Source of the DNA: Parcubacteria group bacterium Greene0714_7
Lineage (GTDB): Bacteria; Patescibacteria; Paceibacteria; UBA9973; UBA2103
DNA length: 23,732 nucleotides
NCBI GenBank assembly: GCA_007378985.1
Contig: VMHB01000002.1
Coordinates: forward strand, 246,835 to 270,566
Direction of reading: 5' to 3'
Shown here: positions 6,696 through 15,195 of the stretch, piece by piece
Numbering within the stretch: the stretch's first letter is position 1
Layout: every line of letters begins with the position of its first letter
The notes under the pieces: generated by a model
What the model was told of the DNA's origin: nothing
The model's input: only the letters and a program-made list of their open reading frames with translations
Database searches by the model: none
Position numbers and translations under genes: made by a program

Positions 6696-8024
6696 ATGGA
6701 TTCGAAGGCGGAGTTTTTCAATGGGAAGCGAATAACCCTCATGGGCTTAGGGCTTTTAGGTCGGGGAGTGGGGGATGCAAAATTCCTAGCTGAAGCAGGG
6801 GCGGAGCTTATCATTACTGACCTCAAAGATGATGAACAGCTTCGTGCATCACTCGATGAATTGAAACATTTTTCAAACATACGGTACCGCCTAGGTGGGC
6901 ACGAACTTGAAGATTTTCGAGATAGAGATTTTATTTTAAAAGCAGCGGGAGTGCCTATTGATTCCTTGTATATAAAGGAAGCGAGGAAGAATGGGATTCC
7001 TATTAAGATGAGTGCCTCGTGGTTTGCAGAACTCTCAGAGATTCCTGTGGTGGGTGTGACGGGTACACGAGGCAAGTCCACTGTTACGCACTTACTTGAA
7101 GACATTATGAAGCGCTCTCAAATGCATGTACTCCTTGGCGGTAATGTGCGAGGAGTTTCAACGTTGGCGCTTTTGCCAGAGGTAACGCAAAACTCCATAG
7201 CACTTATGGAGCTTGATTCGTGGCAGTGCCAAGGCTTTGGAGATGCAGGCCTCAGTCCTACTGTTGCAGTGTTCACCACATTCATGCCTGACCACATGAA
7301 CTATTACAGAGATGATTTGGATCTGTATCTTAACGATAAGGCTCAAGTTTTTCTTAATCAAAAACCTGATGACACGCTTGTGGTGGGTGCTCAAGTAGCG
7401 CCTGTACTTAAGAAAAAATACGGATCGAAAATTCTTTCAAGACTTGTTGTGGCTGATCCTGCGTACTTCCCGAGCGGTTGGGAAATAAGTATGCTCGGCG
7501 TGCACAACCTCCTGAACGCCATGTGCGCCATAGAAACTGCGCGAGCGCTTGGCATTGATGAGGAAGTTATCAAAGAATCTGTCGCTACCTTTAAGGGAGT
7601 ACCAGGGCGCTTGGAGTTTTTACGAGAGATTCATGGGGTCGGTATTTATAATGACAACAGCTCTACTACTCCAGAGGCAACACTTGCGGCTCTTCGTGCT
7701 ATTCCTGGATCCCGTGCCATTTTAATAATGGGTGGAGCGGATAAGGGGCTCAGTATGCAGGAGCTATTGTCCTTTGTTCCTGCTTATGCGAAAAGAGTAA
7801 TTCTTCTTACGGGGAGCGGAACGGAACGACTTGTGACATCTAACATTGCAACATTCATGAACGCTCCAGTGTATGACCGATTGGAAGATGCACTCAAAGA
7901 CGCTATGGATTCTGCGGTAGAAGGAGACTTAATACTTTTTAGTCCCGCTTTCGCATCATTTGGTATGTTCACTAATGAGTTTGATAGAGGAGATCAGTTT
8001 GTTGAGTTGGTTAAAAAACTATAA
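6696..8024 (+). CDS. murD: UDP-N-acetylmuramoyl-L-alanine--D-glutamate ligase
   Basis: This Mur ligase adds D-Glu to UDP-MurNAc-L-Ala in the cytoplasm. It has the N-terminal Rossmann-like LMGLGLLGRG and the ATP loop VVGVTGTRGKSTVTHL (about residues 118-133). The substrate-side MELDSWQCQGF, TFMPDHMNYY and NDNSSTTPEAT are typical MurD blocks. The C-terminal domain has ILIMGGADKG and LFSPAFASFGMFTNEFDRGDQF. I prefer the ATG at 6696 (442 aa) over 6669, because TACAAT (6683-6688) ends 7 nt before it, as for many genes here. Its stop overlaps the -10 hexamer of the next gene. Confidence 0.93.
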   Translation: MDSKAEFFNGKRITLMGLGLLGRGVGDAKFLAEAGAELIITDLKDDEQLRASLDELKHFSNIRYRLGGHELEDFRDRDFILKAAGVPIDSLYIKEARKNGIPIKMSASWFAELSEIPVVGVTGTRGKSTVTHLLEDIMKRSQMHVLLGGNVRGVSTLALLPEVTQNSIALMELDSWQCQGFGDAGLSPTVAVFTTFMPDHMNYYRDDLDLYLNDKAQVFLNQKPDDTLVVGAQVAPVLKKKYGSKILSRLVVADPAYFPSGWEISMLGVHNLLNAMCAIETARALGIDEEVIKESVATFKGVPGRLEFLREIHGVGIYNDNSSTTPEATLAALRAIPGSRAILIMGGADKGLSMQELLSFVPAYAKRVILLTGSGTERLVTSNIATFMNAPVYDRLEDALKDAMDSAVEGDLILFSPAFASFGMFTNEFDRGDQFVELVKKL

Positions 8025-8033
8025 TATTTAAAA

Positions 8034-8729
8034 ATGAAGAAGCTTCTCGTATTTCAGCACATCCTGCGTGAACATCCGAGCAATATTGCAGAGTATGCAC
8101 GCGACCGAGGCGTTACTCTCGATGTGATAGGACTTTGGAAGTCGGAGCCGATTCCTGATGTTGCACTGTATGACGGTCTCATTGTTCTTGGGGGTCCCAT
8201 GGGTGTGTATGAAGAATACACAGGTAAGAACGAGGAGTTATCTGCGATTCAAAAACATATCGGCACAGTACCTATGCTCGGTATTTGTTTAGGTGCACAA
8301 CTATTGGCGCATGCACTCGGGGCGAAAGTGTACCCTCACACCGTTGACGGGAAGCGTATAAAAGAAGTTGGCTACTATACTGTTCGGCAAACTCCTGAGG
8401 GAAAAAATTCGTCGCTTTTCAAAGACTTACCAGAACAGATGAAGGTGTTGCAGTGGCACGGTGACACATTCGATATTCCAGAAGGCGCCATTCATACTGC
8501 GATGACACCGACATGTAAGAATCAAGCCTTCTCGAAAGGGAATACGTACGGATTACAATTTCATGTTGAAGCGACACCAGAGATGATTGCAACATGGGTG
8601 GAGAGAGATTCTGAGTGGACACACACTGATTTCGATTTGGACGAAGAGCGTATCTTGAGAGAGGCAGAAGAAACAGCACCCCTCATGAAAGCGCAGTGCT
8701 ATAAGCTTCTCGACAATTTCCTTTCATAA
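8034..8729 (+). CDS. class I glutamine amidotransferase domain protein
   Basis: The 231-aa protein is a stand-alone GATase1 domain. GLIVLGGPMGVYEE (48-61) forms the oxyanion region, MLGICLGAQLLA (81-92) carries nucleophile C85, and GLQFHVEATPEM (173-184) supplies H177 and E179. It resembles GMP-synthase-like amidotransferases with no synthetase domain. It sits between murD and murC. A cell-wall amidation role (as GatD has with MurT) is possible, but no MurT partner is present here and the sequence is not clearly GatD. TATAAT at 8020-8025 is 8 nt before the ATG. Confidence 0.85.
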   Translation: MKKLLVFQHILREHPSNIAEYARDRGVTLDVIGLWKSEPIPDVALYDGLIVLGGPMGVYEEYTGKNEELSAIQKHIGTVPMLGICLGAQLLAHALGAKVYPHTVDGKRIKEVGYYTVRQTPEGKNSSLFKDLPEQMKVLQWHGDTFDIPEGAIHTAMTPTCKNQAFSKGNTYGLQFHVEATPEMIATWVERDSEWTHTDFDLDEERILREAEETAPLMKAQCYKLLDNFLS

Positions 8730-8760
8730 ACAGAGCCGTGTTTATGTTGTCATTTGAACC

Positions 8761-8789
8761 TAAACGCTAAACGCTGTACGCTAACCGCT
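8761..8789 (+). repeat. in-phase heptamer repeats before murC
   Basis: Consecutive 7-mers CTAAACG, CTAAACG, CTGTACG, CTAACCG (starting about 8760) lead straight into the murC ATG. The third supplies TACGCT (8777-8782), which ends 7 nt before the start codon and may be the -10. Related arrays precede gatC, gatA and tRNA-fMet. Confidence 0.7.
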
Positions 8790-10064
8790 ATGCGTATCTA
8801 TATGATCGGCATCGGAGGTATTGGTATGTCTGCTTTGGCACAGCTGTATATTCGCGATGGACATACAGTGAGTGGCTCTGATAGAGAAATCTCGCCAACC
8901 ACTGAACTTCTAGAGACAAAAGGCGTTCATGTGTCTATTCCTCAGAAACCCGAAAATGTTCCAGCGGGCGCAGAAATAATTGTGTATTCGGATGCCGTGT
9001 GGGAAGACAATGGAGAGCGCGTCCGTGCAAAAGAACTCGGACTGAAACAAGTTTCATATTTTGAAGCACTCGGCGAAGTTTCAAAAGGGAAGCGAACTAT
9101 TGCAGTAACAGGAACGCATGGCAAAACGACGACGACGGCACTCATTGCAAAGATTCTCAAAGACGCAGGCAAAGACCCTACCGCAATTGTTGGTTCTATT
9201 GTTCCTGAGTTTGGGAGCAATTTTCTTTCAGGCGCGAGTGATGTGTTTGTTGTTGAGGCGTGTGAATATAAAGATCATTTACTAAAACTCTCTCCAACGG
9301 TGTTGGTGCTCACCAACGTTGAGTGGGATCACACTGATTGGTTTCTAACACTGGAATCCGAGATTGAGACATTTGCAAAGTCTGCAGAGGCGCTTCCCTC
9401 AGGTGGTGCACTTGTAACTAATGCTCTAGGTTCAAACATTGTGCCCATTGTGGCACGCACAAAAGCACAAGTTATTTCGTATACAGATGAGTCGGTGCCA
9501 GAACTTCAACTTATTGGTGACTTTAACTTAATGAATGCTCGTGCAGCGAAGTCGGCAGTGAAAGTATTGTTCCCAGATATTTCCGAAGTTGTTATTGATA
9601 AAAGTCTTTCGGAATTTAAAGGAACATGGAGAAGATTTGAAGTGAAAGGGGAAACAAAAGAAGGTGCCGTCGTCATTGATGACTACGCACATCATCCAAG
9701 CGCTATTGAAGCAACGCTCAAAGCTACGCGTGCAAAGTTTCCTGATAAAAAAATCATAGTTGCATTCCATCCGCATCTTTATTCACGCACCCGTGATCTT
9801 ATGGACGGGTTTGTACACGCATTTGTTGATGCTGATGAAGTGGTGTTTGCTCCAATTTATCCTGCGCGGGAGGAACCAATTGTAGGAGTTACTAGCGATG
9901 TACTTGCCGAGAAAATCCGCGCCACTGGTAAACAGGCACAGGCGTTTCATTCACTCGAAGAAGTTGAAACATACCTCCGCTCAGTTTCCGCACCGAACAT
10001 CATTTTGATGACTATGGGTGCAGGAGATATATATAAAGTAGCTGACCATTTAATAGACCATTAG
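8790..10064 (+). CDS. murC: UDP-N-acetylmuramate--L-alanine ligase
   Basis: MurC adds L-Ala to UDP-MurNAc, the step before MurD. The start MRIYMIGIGGIGMSALAQLY is the typical MurC beginning, so the ATG at 8790 is chosen over the upstream one at 8754. The ATP loop is AVTGTHGKTTTTALIA (about 105-120). EACEYKDHLLKL, NVEWDHTDWF, DDYAHHPSAIEATL and AFHPHLYSRTRDL are conserved MurC/Mpl blocks. At 424 aa it is slightly short compared with 450-490 in model bacteria. The protein begins right after a heptamer-repeat leader. Mpl (recycling ligase) is the only realistic alternative. Confidence 0.92.
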   Translation: MRIYMIGIGGIGMSALAQLYIRDGHTVSGSDREISPTTELLETKGVHVSIPQKPENVPAGAEIIVYSDAVWEDNGERVRAKELGLKQVSYFEALGEVSKGKRTIAVTGTHGKTTTTALIAKILKDAGKDPTAIVGSIVPEFGSNFLSGASDVFVVEACEYKDHLLKLSPTVLVLTNVEWDHTDWFLTLESEIETFAKSAEALPSGGALVTNALGSNIVPIVARTKAQVISYTDESVPELQLIGDFNLMNARAAKSAVKVLFPDISEVVIDKSLSEFKGTWRRFEVKGETKEGAVVIDDYAHHPSAIEATLKATRAKFPDKKIIVAFHPHLYSRTRDLMDGFVHAFVDADEVVFAPIYPAREEPIVGVTSDVLAEKIRATGKQAQAFHSLEEVETYLRSVSAPNIILMTMGAGDIYKVADHLIDH

Positions 10065-10073
10065 GCTCATTAC

Positions 10074-10101
10074 TTGCGGTCTGTTTAGTAAAGAATATAA
10101 T
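10074..10101 (+). promoter_or_regulatory. promoter for a leaderless small ORF
   Basis: TTGCGG (10074-10079), a 16-nt spacer and a consensus TATAAT (10096-10101). The expected transcription start falls on or beside the ATG at 10108. Confidence 0.7.
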
Positions 10102-10107
10102 CGCTGT

Positions 10108-10233
10108 ATGTCTACTCAAGAAGGCCCAAGTGAAAAAAATAAAAGCGAGAAAGGCCCAATCGGTAGATTTTTTTGGGCTATCACGAAAAAGATAGTTGAT
10201 TCTAAAGTTAGACCCTTTGAAGAGAAATGGTAA
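10108..10233 (+). CDS. 41-aa basic small protein
   Basis: ATG 6 nt after a consensus TATAAT opens 41 codons ending in TAA. The product has a charged N-terminus (EGPSEKNKSEKGP), then an amphipathic stretch GRFFWAITKKIVDSKVRPFEEKW that could form a helix. I recognise no family. The strong promoter with ideal leaderless spacing and the clean gap between murC and rsmI are the evidence that it is expressed. It could be read through into rsmI, 32 nt downstream. Confidence 0.5.
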   Translation: MSTQEGPSEKNKSEKGPIGRFFWAITKKIVDSKVRPFEEKW

Positions 10234-10265
10234 TTCCATAACTACCGTTGTGATACCGTAGAGCC

Positions 10266-10943
10266 ATGGCTGGAATATTGTATGTAGTGGCAACTCCAAT
10301 AGGGAACTTGCAGGATATTACCCTCCGCGCACTTTCAACATTGAAGAGTGTTACCAGAATTGTTGCGGAAGATACTCGAGTTACAAAGAAGCTGTTAGAT
10401 AGGCATGATATTCATGTTCCACTCTTTCCGCTCCATGCACATTCATCACGAGCACAGTTTGATAAGGTCGTGGAAATGGTTGAGTCAGGCCAGAATGTTG
10501 CGATGGTAACTGACGCAGGAACTCCTGGTGTTTCAGATCCTGGTGCATTAATTGTTAGGTTAGTCCGTGAAAAGTGCGGTGAAAAATCCGTCGTACCGAT
10601 TCCTGGAGTCTCTGCCGTGGTGACAGCACTTTCAGGCTCTGGAATACCTGCTGACGAGTTTGTTTTTTTAGGATTTCTTCCGCATAAGAAAGGAAGACAA
10701 AAATTACTTGATGAAGTTGTTCTTATGAAGCGCGCCGTCGTGATGTATGAATCTCCGCACCGAATGGAAAAGCTTATGGAAGAGCTTGCCCTCCGTGTTC
10801 CTGAAAGACATGTGGTTATTGCCAAGGAGCTTACGAAGATGTTTGAGCATATTGCAGGAGGCACAGCACTTGAAGTAATGGAGCGCCTAAAAAATGGGGA
10901 TATCTCAGGCAAAGGGGAGTTTGTTGTCATCATCGCTCCTTGA
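10266..10943 (+). CDS. rsmI: 16S rRNA (cytidine1402-2'-O)-methyltransferase
   Basis: A SAM-dependent tetrapyrrole-methylase-fold enzyme that methylates C1402 in the ribosomal decoding centre. Signatures: YVVATPIGNLQDITLRAL (6-23), IVAEDTR (32-38), MVTDAGTPGVSDPG (79-92), IPGVSAV (112-118) and MYESPHRMEKL (158-168). At 225 aa it lacks the C-terminal segment of E. coli RsmI (286 aa), an expected economy in a small genome. TACCGT (10254-10259) ends 6 nt before the ATG. It ends in TGA, and the next gene's -10 overlaps that end. Confidence 0.94.
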   Translation: MAGILYVVATPIGNLQDITLRALSTLKSVTRIVAEDTRVTKKLLDRHDIHVPLFPLHAHSSRAQFDKVVEMVESGQNVAMVTDAGTPGVSDPGALIVRLVREKCGEKSVVPIPGVSAVVTALSGSGIPADEFVFLGFLPHKKGRQKLLDEVVLMKRAVVMYESPHRMEKLMEELALRVPERHVVIAKELTKMFEHIAGGTALEVMERLKNGDISGKGEFVVIIAP

Positions 10944-10955
10944 TACACTTACCGC

Positions 10956-11201
10956 ATGTCAAAAGGCTCCACTATTTTAGTTCTCGGTTTTCTCCTCGCG
11001 TTTTTACCATTCACCGGTTTTCCAAATGGTATTAAATTGGCTTTTACTGTTTTGTTTGGAATTATTGTTATGGTGCTTGGCTTTCTTGTCCGACAAGAGC
11101 GCTTGTGGCTTATGCGTGCAATTTCAGGAGAACATAAAACTGATGCATATACAGAGAATGGTCCTTCTTTTGCAAACACCGCCCCTGTTGAGAAGGTGTA
11201 A
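10956..11201 (+). CDS. small two-helix membrane protein (81 aa)
   Basis: Two hydrophobic segments (about residues 6-22 and 27-45), separated by FPNG, are followed by a polar C-terminal tail RQERLWLMRAISGEHK and a disordered end. This pattern suggests a hairpin in the membrane with a cytosolic tail. I do not recognise a family. TACACT (10944-10949) ends 6 nt before the ATG. Confidence 0.65.
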   Translation: MSKGSTILVLGFLLAFLPFTGFPNGIKLAFTVLFGIIVMVLGFLVRQERLWLMRAISGEHKTDAYTENGPSFANTAPVEKV

Positions 11202-11210
11202 CTTTCATTT

Positions 11211-11339
11211 ATGAATGAAGATGTGAGCATTGCTCGGACGGGTCCAGAAGGAGTCTATCCTTGTAAGGGAGGGTGTGGGGGATTGTTTAGCATGCCAGAC
11301 AAGTGCTGCGTTCTTTGTTCAATAGCTCGCAAGTGTTAA
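11211..11339 (+). CDS. 42-aa cysteine-rich small protein
   Basis: The 42-codon frame ends in TAA. It has six cysteines: PCKGGCGG (C18, C22), KCCVLC (C32, C33, C36) and the final C42. The arrangement C-x3-C ... C-C-x2-C could bind zinc or an iron-sulphur cluster, or form disulphides. TAACTT (11199-11204), overlapping the previous stop, ends 6 nt before the ATG. I recognise no family. The frame is short enough that a chance ORF cannot be excluded. Confidence 0.45.
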   Translation: MNEDVSIARTGPEGVYPCKGGCGGLFSMPDKCCVLCSIARKC

Positions 11340-11395
11340 GTTGCTGACAAACATACTTCTAGCTTAGGTCTCTTGGCTTCGGTACAATGAGCTCT

Positions 11396-13411
11396 ATGGC
11401 AGAGGCTCCTAAAGAAATTTTAGAGCGAGTGAAAAAACTTCGCGAGGCGATTAATCATTATCGCTACCTCTATCATGTAGAAGATAGGGAGGAGATTCCT
11501 GAAAGTGCGCGTGACGCCTTGATGCACGAACTCGCACTTCTAGAAGAGCAGTATCCAGAACTTGTTACGAGCAATTCTCCAACCCAGCGCATTGCAGGAG
11601 CACCACTACCTGAATTTAAGAAAATAAAACATTCAATTGCGCAATGGTCATTCAATGATGTTTTTACAGAAGAAGAATTTCGGGCATTTGATGCACGAGT
11701 GCAAAAGGGAGTTACAGGGAGTTTTGGGAAACAGGCGCAAGCTACCTATGCAATTGAGCTGAAGATCGATGGGCTCAAAATTGTGTTTACCTACAAAAAT
11801 GGGGTTTTAGAAACAGCAGCGACCAGAGGTGACGGAAGAGTAGGTGAGGATGTCACTCAAAATATTCGCACTATCCAGTCGGTTCCACTTGTATTGAATG
11901 AGCCTGTCGACATTGTTGTTGAGGGTGAAGTATGGATGGGAAAGAAGGCACTTCAGGAATTGAATCGTCGAAGAGAAAAAGATGGCGAGGCAGTTTTTGC
12001 AAATCCTCGCAACGCTGCTGCAGGCACCATTCGTCAGCTTGATTCTAAGATTGTTGCGTCACGCAAACTTGATACTTTTATATATGATATTGCGCACATC
12101 AGTGGGCATATTCCTGATACACAAATTGAGGAACTTGAGTATCTGAAAAAGCTTGGCTTCAAAGTAAGTAAGGATGCAGTGCAGGTGGCGGATTCGAACG
12201 GAGTAATTGCATTTTGGAAGGCATGGCATACAAAGAAAGACAGACAGGATTATTTAATTGATGGCATCGTGGCGAAAGTAAATGAACGTGCATATCAAGA
12301 ACTTCTTGGGTACACAGGGAAAGCTCCACGGTTTGCCATTGCATTCAAGTTTCCTGCAGAGCAAGTAACTACTGTCGTTGAGGAAATTGCACTTCAAATA
12401 GGTCGTACTGGAATTCTTACTCCTGTCGCACATCTGAAGCCTGTTTCTGTTGGGGGTGTCGTTGTGTCGCGTGCAACATTGCACAATGAAGATCAAATTA
12501 ATCGTCTCGATGTTCGCATTGGTGACACTGTAGTGATTCAGCGGGCGGGCGATGTTATTCCAGAAGTGGTGCAGGTGGTACCAGAGCTTCGTCCAGAGCA
12601 TTCAAAGCCGTATCGTTTTCCAAAAAAAGTTTCTGAGTGTGGGGGAGACGGTTCAGTCGAACGGGTGCCAGGGATGAGTGCGTGGCGGTGTGTAAATAGA
12701 ACTGGACCAGCAGAGCAACGTCGTCGGTTTTATCATTTTGTTGGTAAGCACGCATTCGACATCGAAGGTATAGGTCCTCGCACGATTGACCTCCTCATGG
12801 ATGAGGGATTGCTCACAAACTACGCAGATATTTTTACCTTGACTGAAGGTGATGTCGAAGGACTTGAGGGGTTTGCCGAGCTCGCATCGAAAAATTTAAT
12901 TGAAGGTATTCAAGCACGAAAGAAAATTTCACTCGACAGATTTATTATTGCGCTTTCCATTCCGCAGGTAGGGGAAGAAACCGCTCGTGATCTCTCGGCA
13001 CACTTCAGAACACTTGAACGCGTAAGAGGTGCTTCAATTAAAGAGTTGCAGTCAATAGAGGGAGTTGGTGATATTGTTGCCCTCTCACTTCATGATTGGT
13101 TCCGAAATAAAGAACATGTAGAGCAGTTGGAACAACTACTCAAGGAGGTAGTTGTGGAGAAAGGGGAAAGGCGCCAAGTAGGGGCTTTTAGTGGGCAAAC
13201 ATTTGTTCTTACTGGCACACTAAGTGCGCTCTCACGCGAAGAAGCTGGGGCAAAAATTCGTGAACGAGGAGGGAGCGTTTCAGGTTCTGTTTCTAAAAAA
13301 ACATCATATGTTGTTGCAGGAAGTGACCCTGGCTCGAAGTACGATACAGCCCAAAAACTAGGTGTCCATATTCTTTCTGAAAAAGACTTCCTATCCCTCC
13401 TAAAAACCTAG
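11396..13411 (+). CDS. ligA: NAD+-dependent DNA ligase
   Basis: LigA seals nicks in replication and repair. Domain order is complete. The N-terminal Ia domain contains HYRYLYHVED. The adenylation domain has the KxDG motif ELKIDGLKI (active-site lysine about residue 123) plus TRGDGRVGEDVTQNIRT and VEGEVWM. The OB fold has GRTGILTPVAHLKPV. These are followed by zinc-finger, HhH and C-terminal BRCT domains (FVLTGTLS..., VSKKTSYVVAG). The zinc finger keeps only two of four cysteines (SECGGDG and AWRC; the usual second and fourth are lost, GPAEQ replacing CPAQ). I choose ATG 11396 (671 aa) because TACAAT (11383-11388) ends 7 nt before it. Confidence 0.96.
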   Translation: MAEAPKEILERVKKLREAINHYRYLYHVEDREEIPESARDALMHELALLEEQYPELVTSNSPTQRIAGAPLPEFKKIKHSIAQWSFNDVFTEEEFRAFDARVQKGVTGSFGKQAQATYAIELKIDGLKIVFTYKNGVLETAATRGDGRVGEDVTQNIRTIQSVPLVLNEPVDIVVEGEVWMGKKALQELNRRREKDGEAVFANPRNAAAGTIRQLDSKIVASRKLDTFIYDIAHISGHIPDTQIEELEYLKKLGFKVSKDAVQVADSNGVIAFWKAWHTKKDRQDYLIDGIVAKVNERAYQELLGYTGKAPRFAIAFKFPAEQVTTVVEEIALQIGRTGILTPVAHLKPVSVGGVVVSRATLHNEDQINRLDVRIGDTVVIQRAGDVIPEVVQVVPELRPEHSKPYRFPKKVSECGGDGSVERVPGMSAWRCVNRTGPAEQRRRFYHFVGKHAFDIEGIGPRTIDLLMDEGLLTNYADIFTLTEGDVEGLEGFAELASKNLIEGIQARKKISLDRFIIALSIPQVGEETARDLSAHFRTLERVRGASIKELQSIEGVGDIVALSLHDWFRNKEHVEQLEQLLKEVVVEKGERRQVGAFSGQTFVLTGTLSALSREEAGAKIRERGGSVSGSVSKKTSYVVAGSDPGSKYDTAQKLGVHILSEKDFLSLLKT

Positions 13412-13413
13412 TG

Positions 13414-13448
13414 CCCTAGACCCTAAACACTAAACCCTATACACTATT
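13414..13448 (+). repeat. in-phase heptamer repeats before gatC
   Basis: Five consecutive 7-mers: CCCTAGA, CCCTAAA, CACTAAA, CCCTATA, CACTATT, then CCT and the gatC ATG. They resemble CCCTAAA telomere-type units. They contain TACACT (13440-13445), which ends 6 nt before the ATG. Confidence 0.75.
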
Positions 13449-13451
13449 CCT

Positions 13452-13742
13452 ATGATCAGTGTTGATGATGTTAAAAAGCTCGCCGTTTTAGGGCGTCTTT
13501 CCTTGACTGATGAAGAAATCACGAAGCTTCAAGGAGAAATTGAATCTATAGTGGCGTATGTTGATGTGATACAAAAAGTTTCACTACCGGAAACATCTAA
13601 CACGTCAACACATCTTGATTTGGAGAATGTAATGCGAGAAGACGAGAATCCTCACGAAGCTGGTAAATACACCGAAGACCTTTTGGTACAAGCACCACGG
13701 AGAGAAGGTGATTATGTAAAGGTTAAGAAAGTGCTTAATTAG
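13452..13742 (+). CDS. gatC: Asp-tRNA(Asn)/Glu-tRNA(Gln) amidotransferase subunit C
   Basis: The 96-aa protein wraps GatA and GatB in the GatCAB complex that amidates Asp-tRNA(Asn) and/or Glu-tRNA(Gln). The GatC pattern is clear: VDDVKKLAVLGRLSLTDEEI at the N-terminus, the QGEIESIVAYVDVIQKV helix, and MREDENPHE then LLVQAPRREGDYVKVKKVL at the end. It is followed by gatA after 37 nt. GatB is not in this window. Confidence 0.93.
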   Translation: MISVDDVKKLAVLGRLSLTDEEITKLQGEIESIVAYVDVIQKVSLPETSNTSTHLDLENVMREDENPHEAGKYTEDLLVQAPRREGDYVKVKKVLN

Positions 13743-13746
13743 GGGG

Positions 13747-13774
13747 TAGCGTTTAGTGGATAGGGTTTAGGGAA
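13747..13774 (-). repeat. in-phase heptamer repeats before gatA, inverted orientation
   Basis: Four consecutive 7-mers TAGCGTT, TAGTGGA, TAGGGTT, TAGGGAA lie in the gatC-gatA gap. They are the complement-strand version of the CCCTAAA-like array before gatC, so gatC is flanked by inverted copies. Confidence 0.75.
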
Positions 13775-13779
13775 ACATC

Positions 13780-15195
13780 ATGGAATTAACTGAATTATCG
13801 GTAAAGGAATTAGGAGAGGGCTACCGTGCCAAGACTTTTTCTGTAGTTGATGTGGCAAAGGCACATCTTGTTCGCATTGAGAAAGAGAATCCTACACTCA
13901 ACGCATATCTTGAGGTATTTGATGATGTTGTTGTTGAGGCCGAGCGTGCTGAAAAAATTCTTACTGAGAAGGGAGCTGGAGCACATTTGCTCACTGGTAT
14001 TCCTATTGCCGTTAAAGATAATATTTTAATAAAGGGAAAGAAGGTAAGTGCTGCATCAAAGATGCTCGAGAATTATGTTGCAACCTACGATGCAACAGCG
14101 ATTGCTCGCCTTAAAAATGCAGGAGCATTTTTTCTTGGTCGCACCAACATGGATGAGTTTGCTATGGGTTCTTCTACAGAGCACTCGGCATACAGTGTAA
14201 CAAAAAATCCACATGACATCACGCGAGTGCCAGGGGGTTCATCTGGGGGTTCAGCATCAGCCGTCGCTGCGCATCTTGCGCCGATTGCACTTGGTTCTGA
14301 AACTTGCGGTTCAATTCGGCAACCGGTGAGTCTTTGTGGCCTTGTGGGACTAAAACCAACCTACGGAGAAGTGTCGCGTTCAGGGCTCATCGCTATGGGT
14401 TCTTCATTAGACCAGATAGGCCCTATTGCTCGAACTGTGTACGATGCAAAACTTGTATTCGACACTATTCGCGGGTCAGATTCTCTCGATGGTACGACAT
14501 TGCCAAATCAAGGAGAGGCACGGGTTTCTAATAAGCGCATTGGTGTCCCGCGCGAATTCGTAAAAGATGCACAGCCTGATGTTCGTGAGAATTTTGAAAA
14601 AACTTTAGACACACTTCGTGGTAAAGGATATGAAATTGTTGATATAGAATTTCCTTCCGCTCCGTATGGGCTCGCAGCGTATTACATTGTGATGCCAGCA
14701 GAAGTGTCTACAAATTTGGCGCGCCTTGATGGTATACGCTATGGACTTTCACATGAGGGAAAAAATCTTCTCGATGAGTATGAGCAATCACGCGCTCGAG
14801 GGTTTGGTCCTGAAACTAAGCGTCGTGTCATGCTCGGTGCGTACGTGCTCTCAAGTGGATATTACGATGCGTACTATAAACGGGCGACTGCACTTCGAAG
14901 TGTCATTGCCAATGATTTAGCGAAGGCATTTGAGAATGTTTCTTTCATTGCGACCCCAACGACGCCAGGGCCTGCATTTAAAATAGGGGAGAAAAGTGAT
15001 CCCGTGTCTATGTATTTGGAAGACATATTTGCTGCACCAGCAAACTTAACAGGCATCCCTGCGATATCAGTTCCAATGAATACGGTGGTTCGTGACGGAG
15101 TGTCATTGCCGGTTGGTGTTCAATTCATGAGTCCTAAGCGCACTGAAAGTTCGCTTTTTGATATTGCCCGAGACCTCATAGGTGAGACTCTATGA
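13780..15195 (+). CDS. gatA: Asp-tRNA(Asn)/Glu-tRNA(Gln) amidotransferase subunit A
   Basis: This amidase-signature glutaminase releases ammonia for tRNA amidation. The Ser-cisSer-Lys triad is visible: K79 in GIPIAVKDN, the GGSSGGS segment (152-158) with the cis-serine, and nucleophile S178 in ETCGSIRQP. At 471 aa it is full length. It ends in TGA, overlapping the next gene's ATG (ATGA), so the downstream membrane protein is probably translationally coupled. No -10 hexamer sits at the leaderless spacing, so it is likely co-transcribed with gatC. Confidence 0.95.
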   Translation: MELTELSVKELGEGYRAKTFSVVDVAKAHLVRIEKENPTLNAYLEVFDDVVVEAERAEKILTEKGAGAHLLTGIPIAVKDNILIKGKKVSAASKMLENYVATYDATAIARLKNAGAFFLGRTNMDEFAMGSSTEHSAYSVTKNPHDITRVPGGSSGGSASAVAAHLAPIALGSETCGSIRQPVSLCGLVGLKPTYGEVSRSGLIAMGSSLDQIGPIARTVYDAKLVFDTIRGSDSLDGTTLPNQGEARVSNKRIGVPREFVKDAQPDVRENFEKTLDTLRGKGYEIVDIEFPSAPYGLAAYYIVMPAEVSTNLARLDGIRYGLSHEGKNLLDEYEQSRARGFGPETKRRVMLGAYVLSSGYYDAYYKRATALRSVIANDLAKAFENVSFIATPTTPGPAFKIGEKSDPVSMYLEDIFAAPANLTGIPAISVPMNTVVRDGVSLPVGVQFMSPKRTESSLFDIARDLIGETL

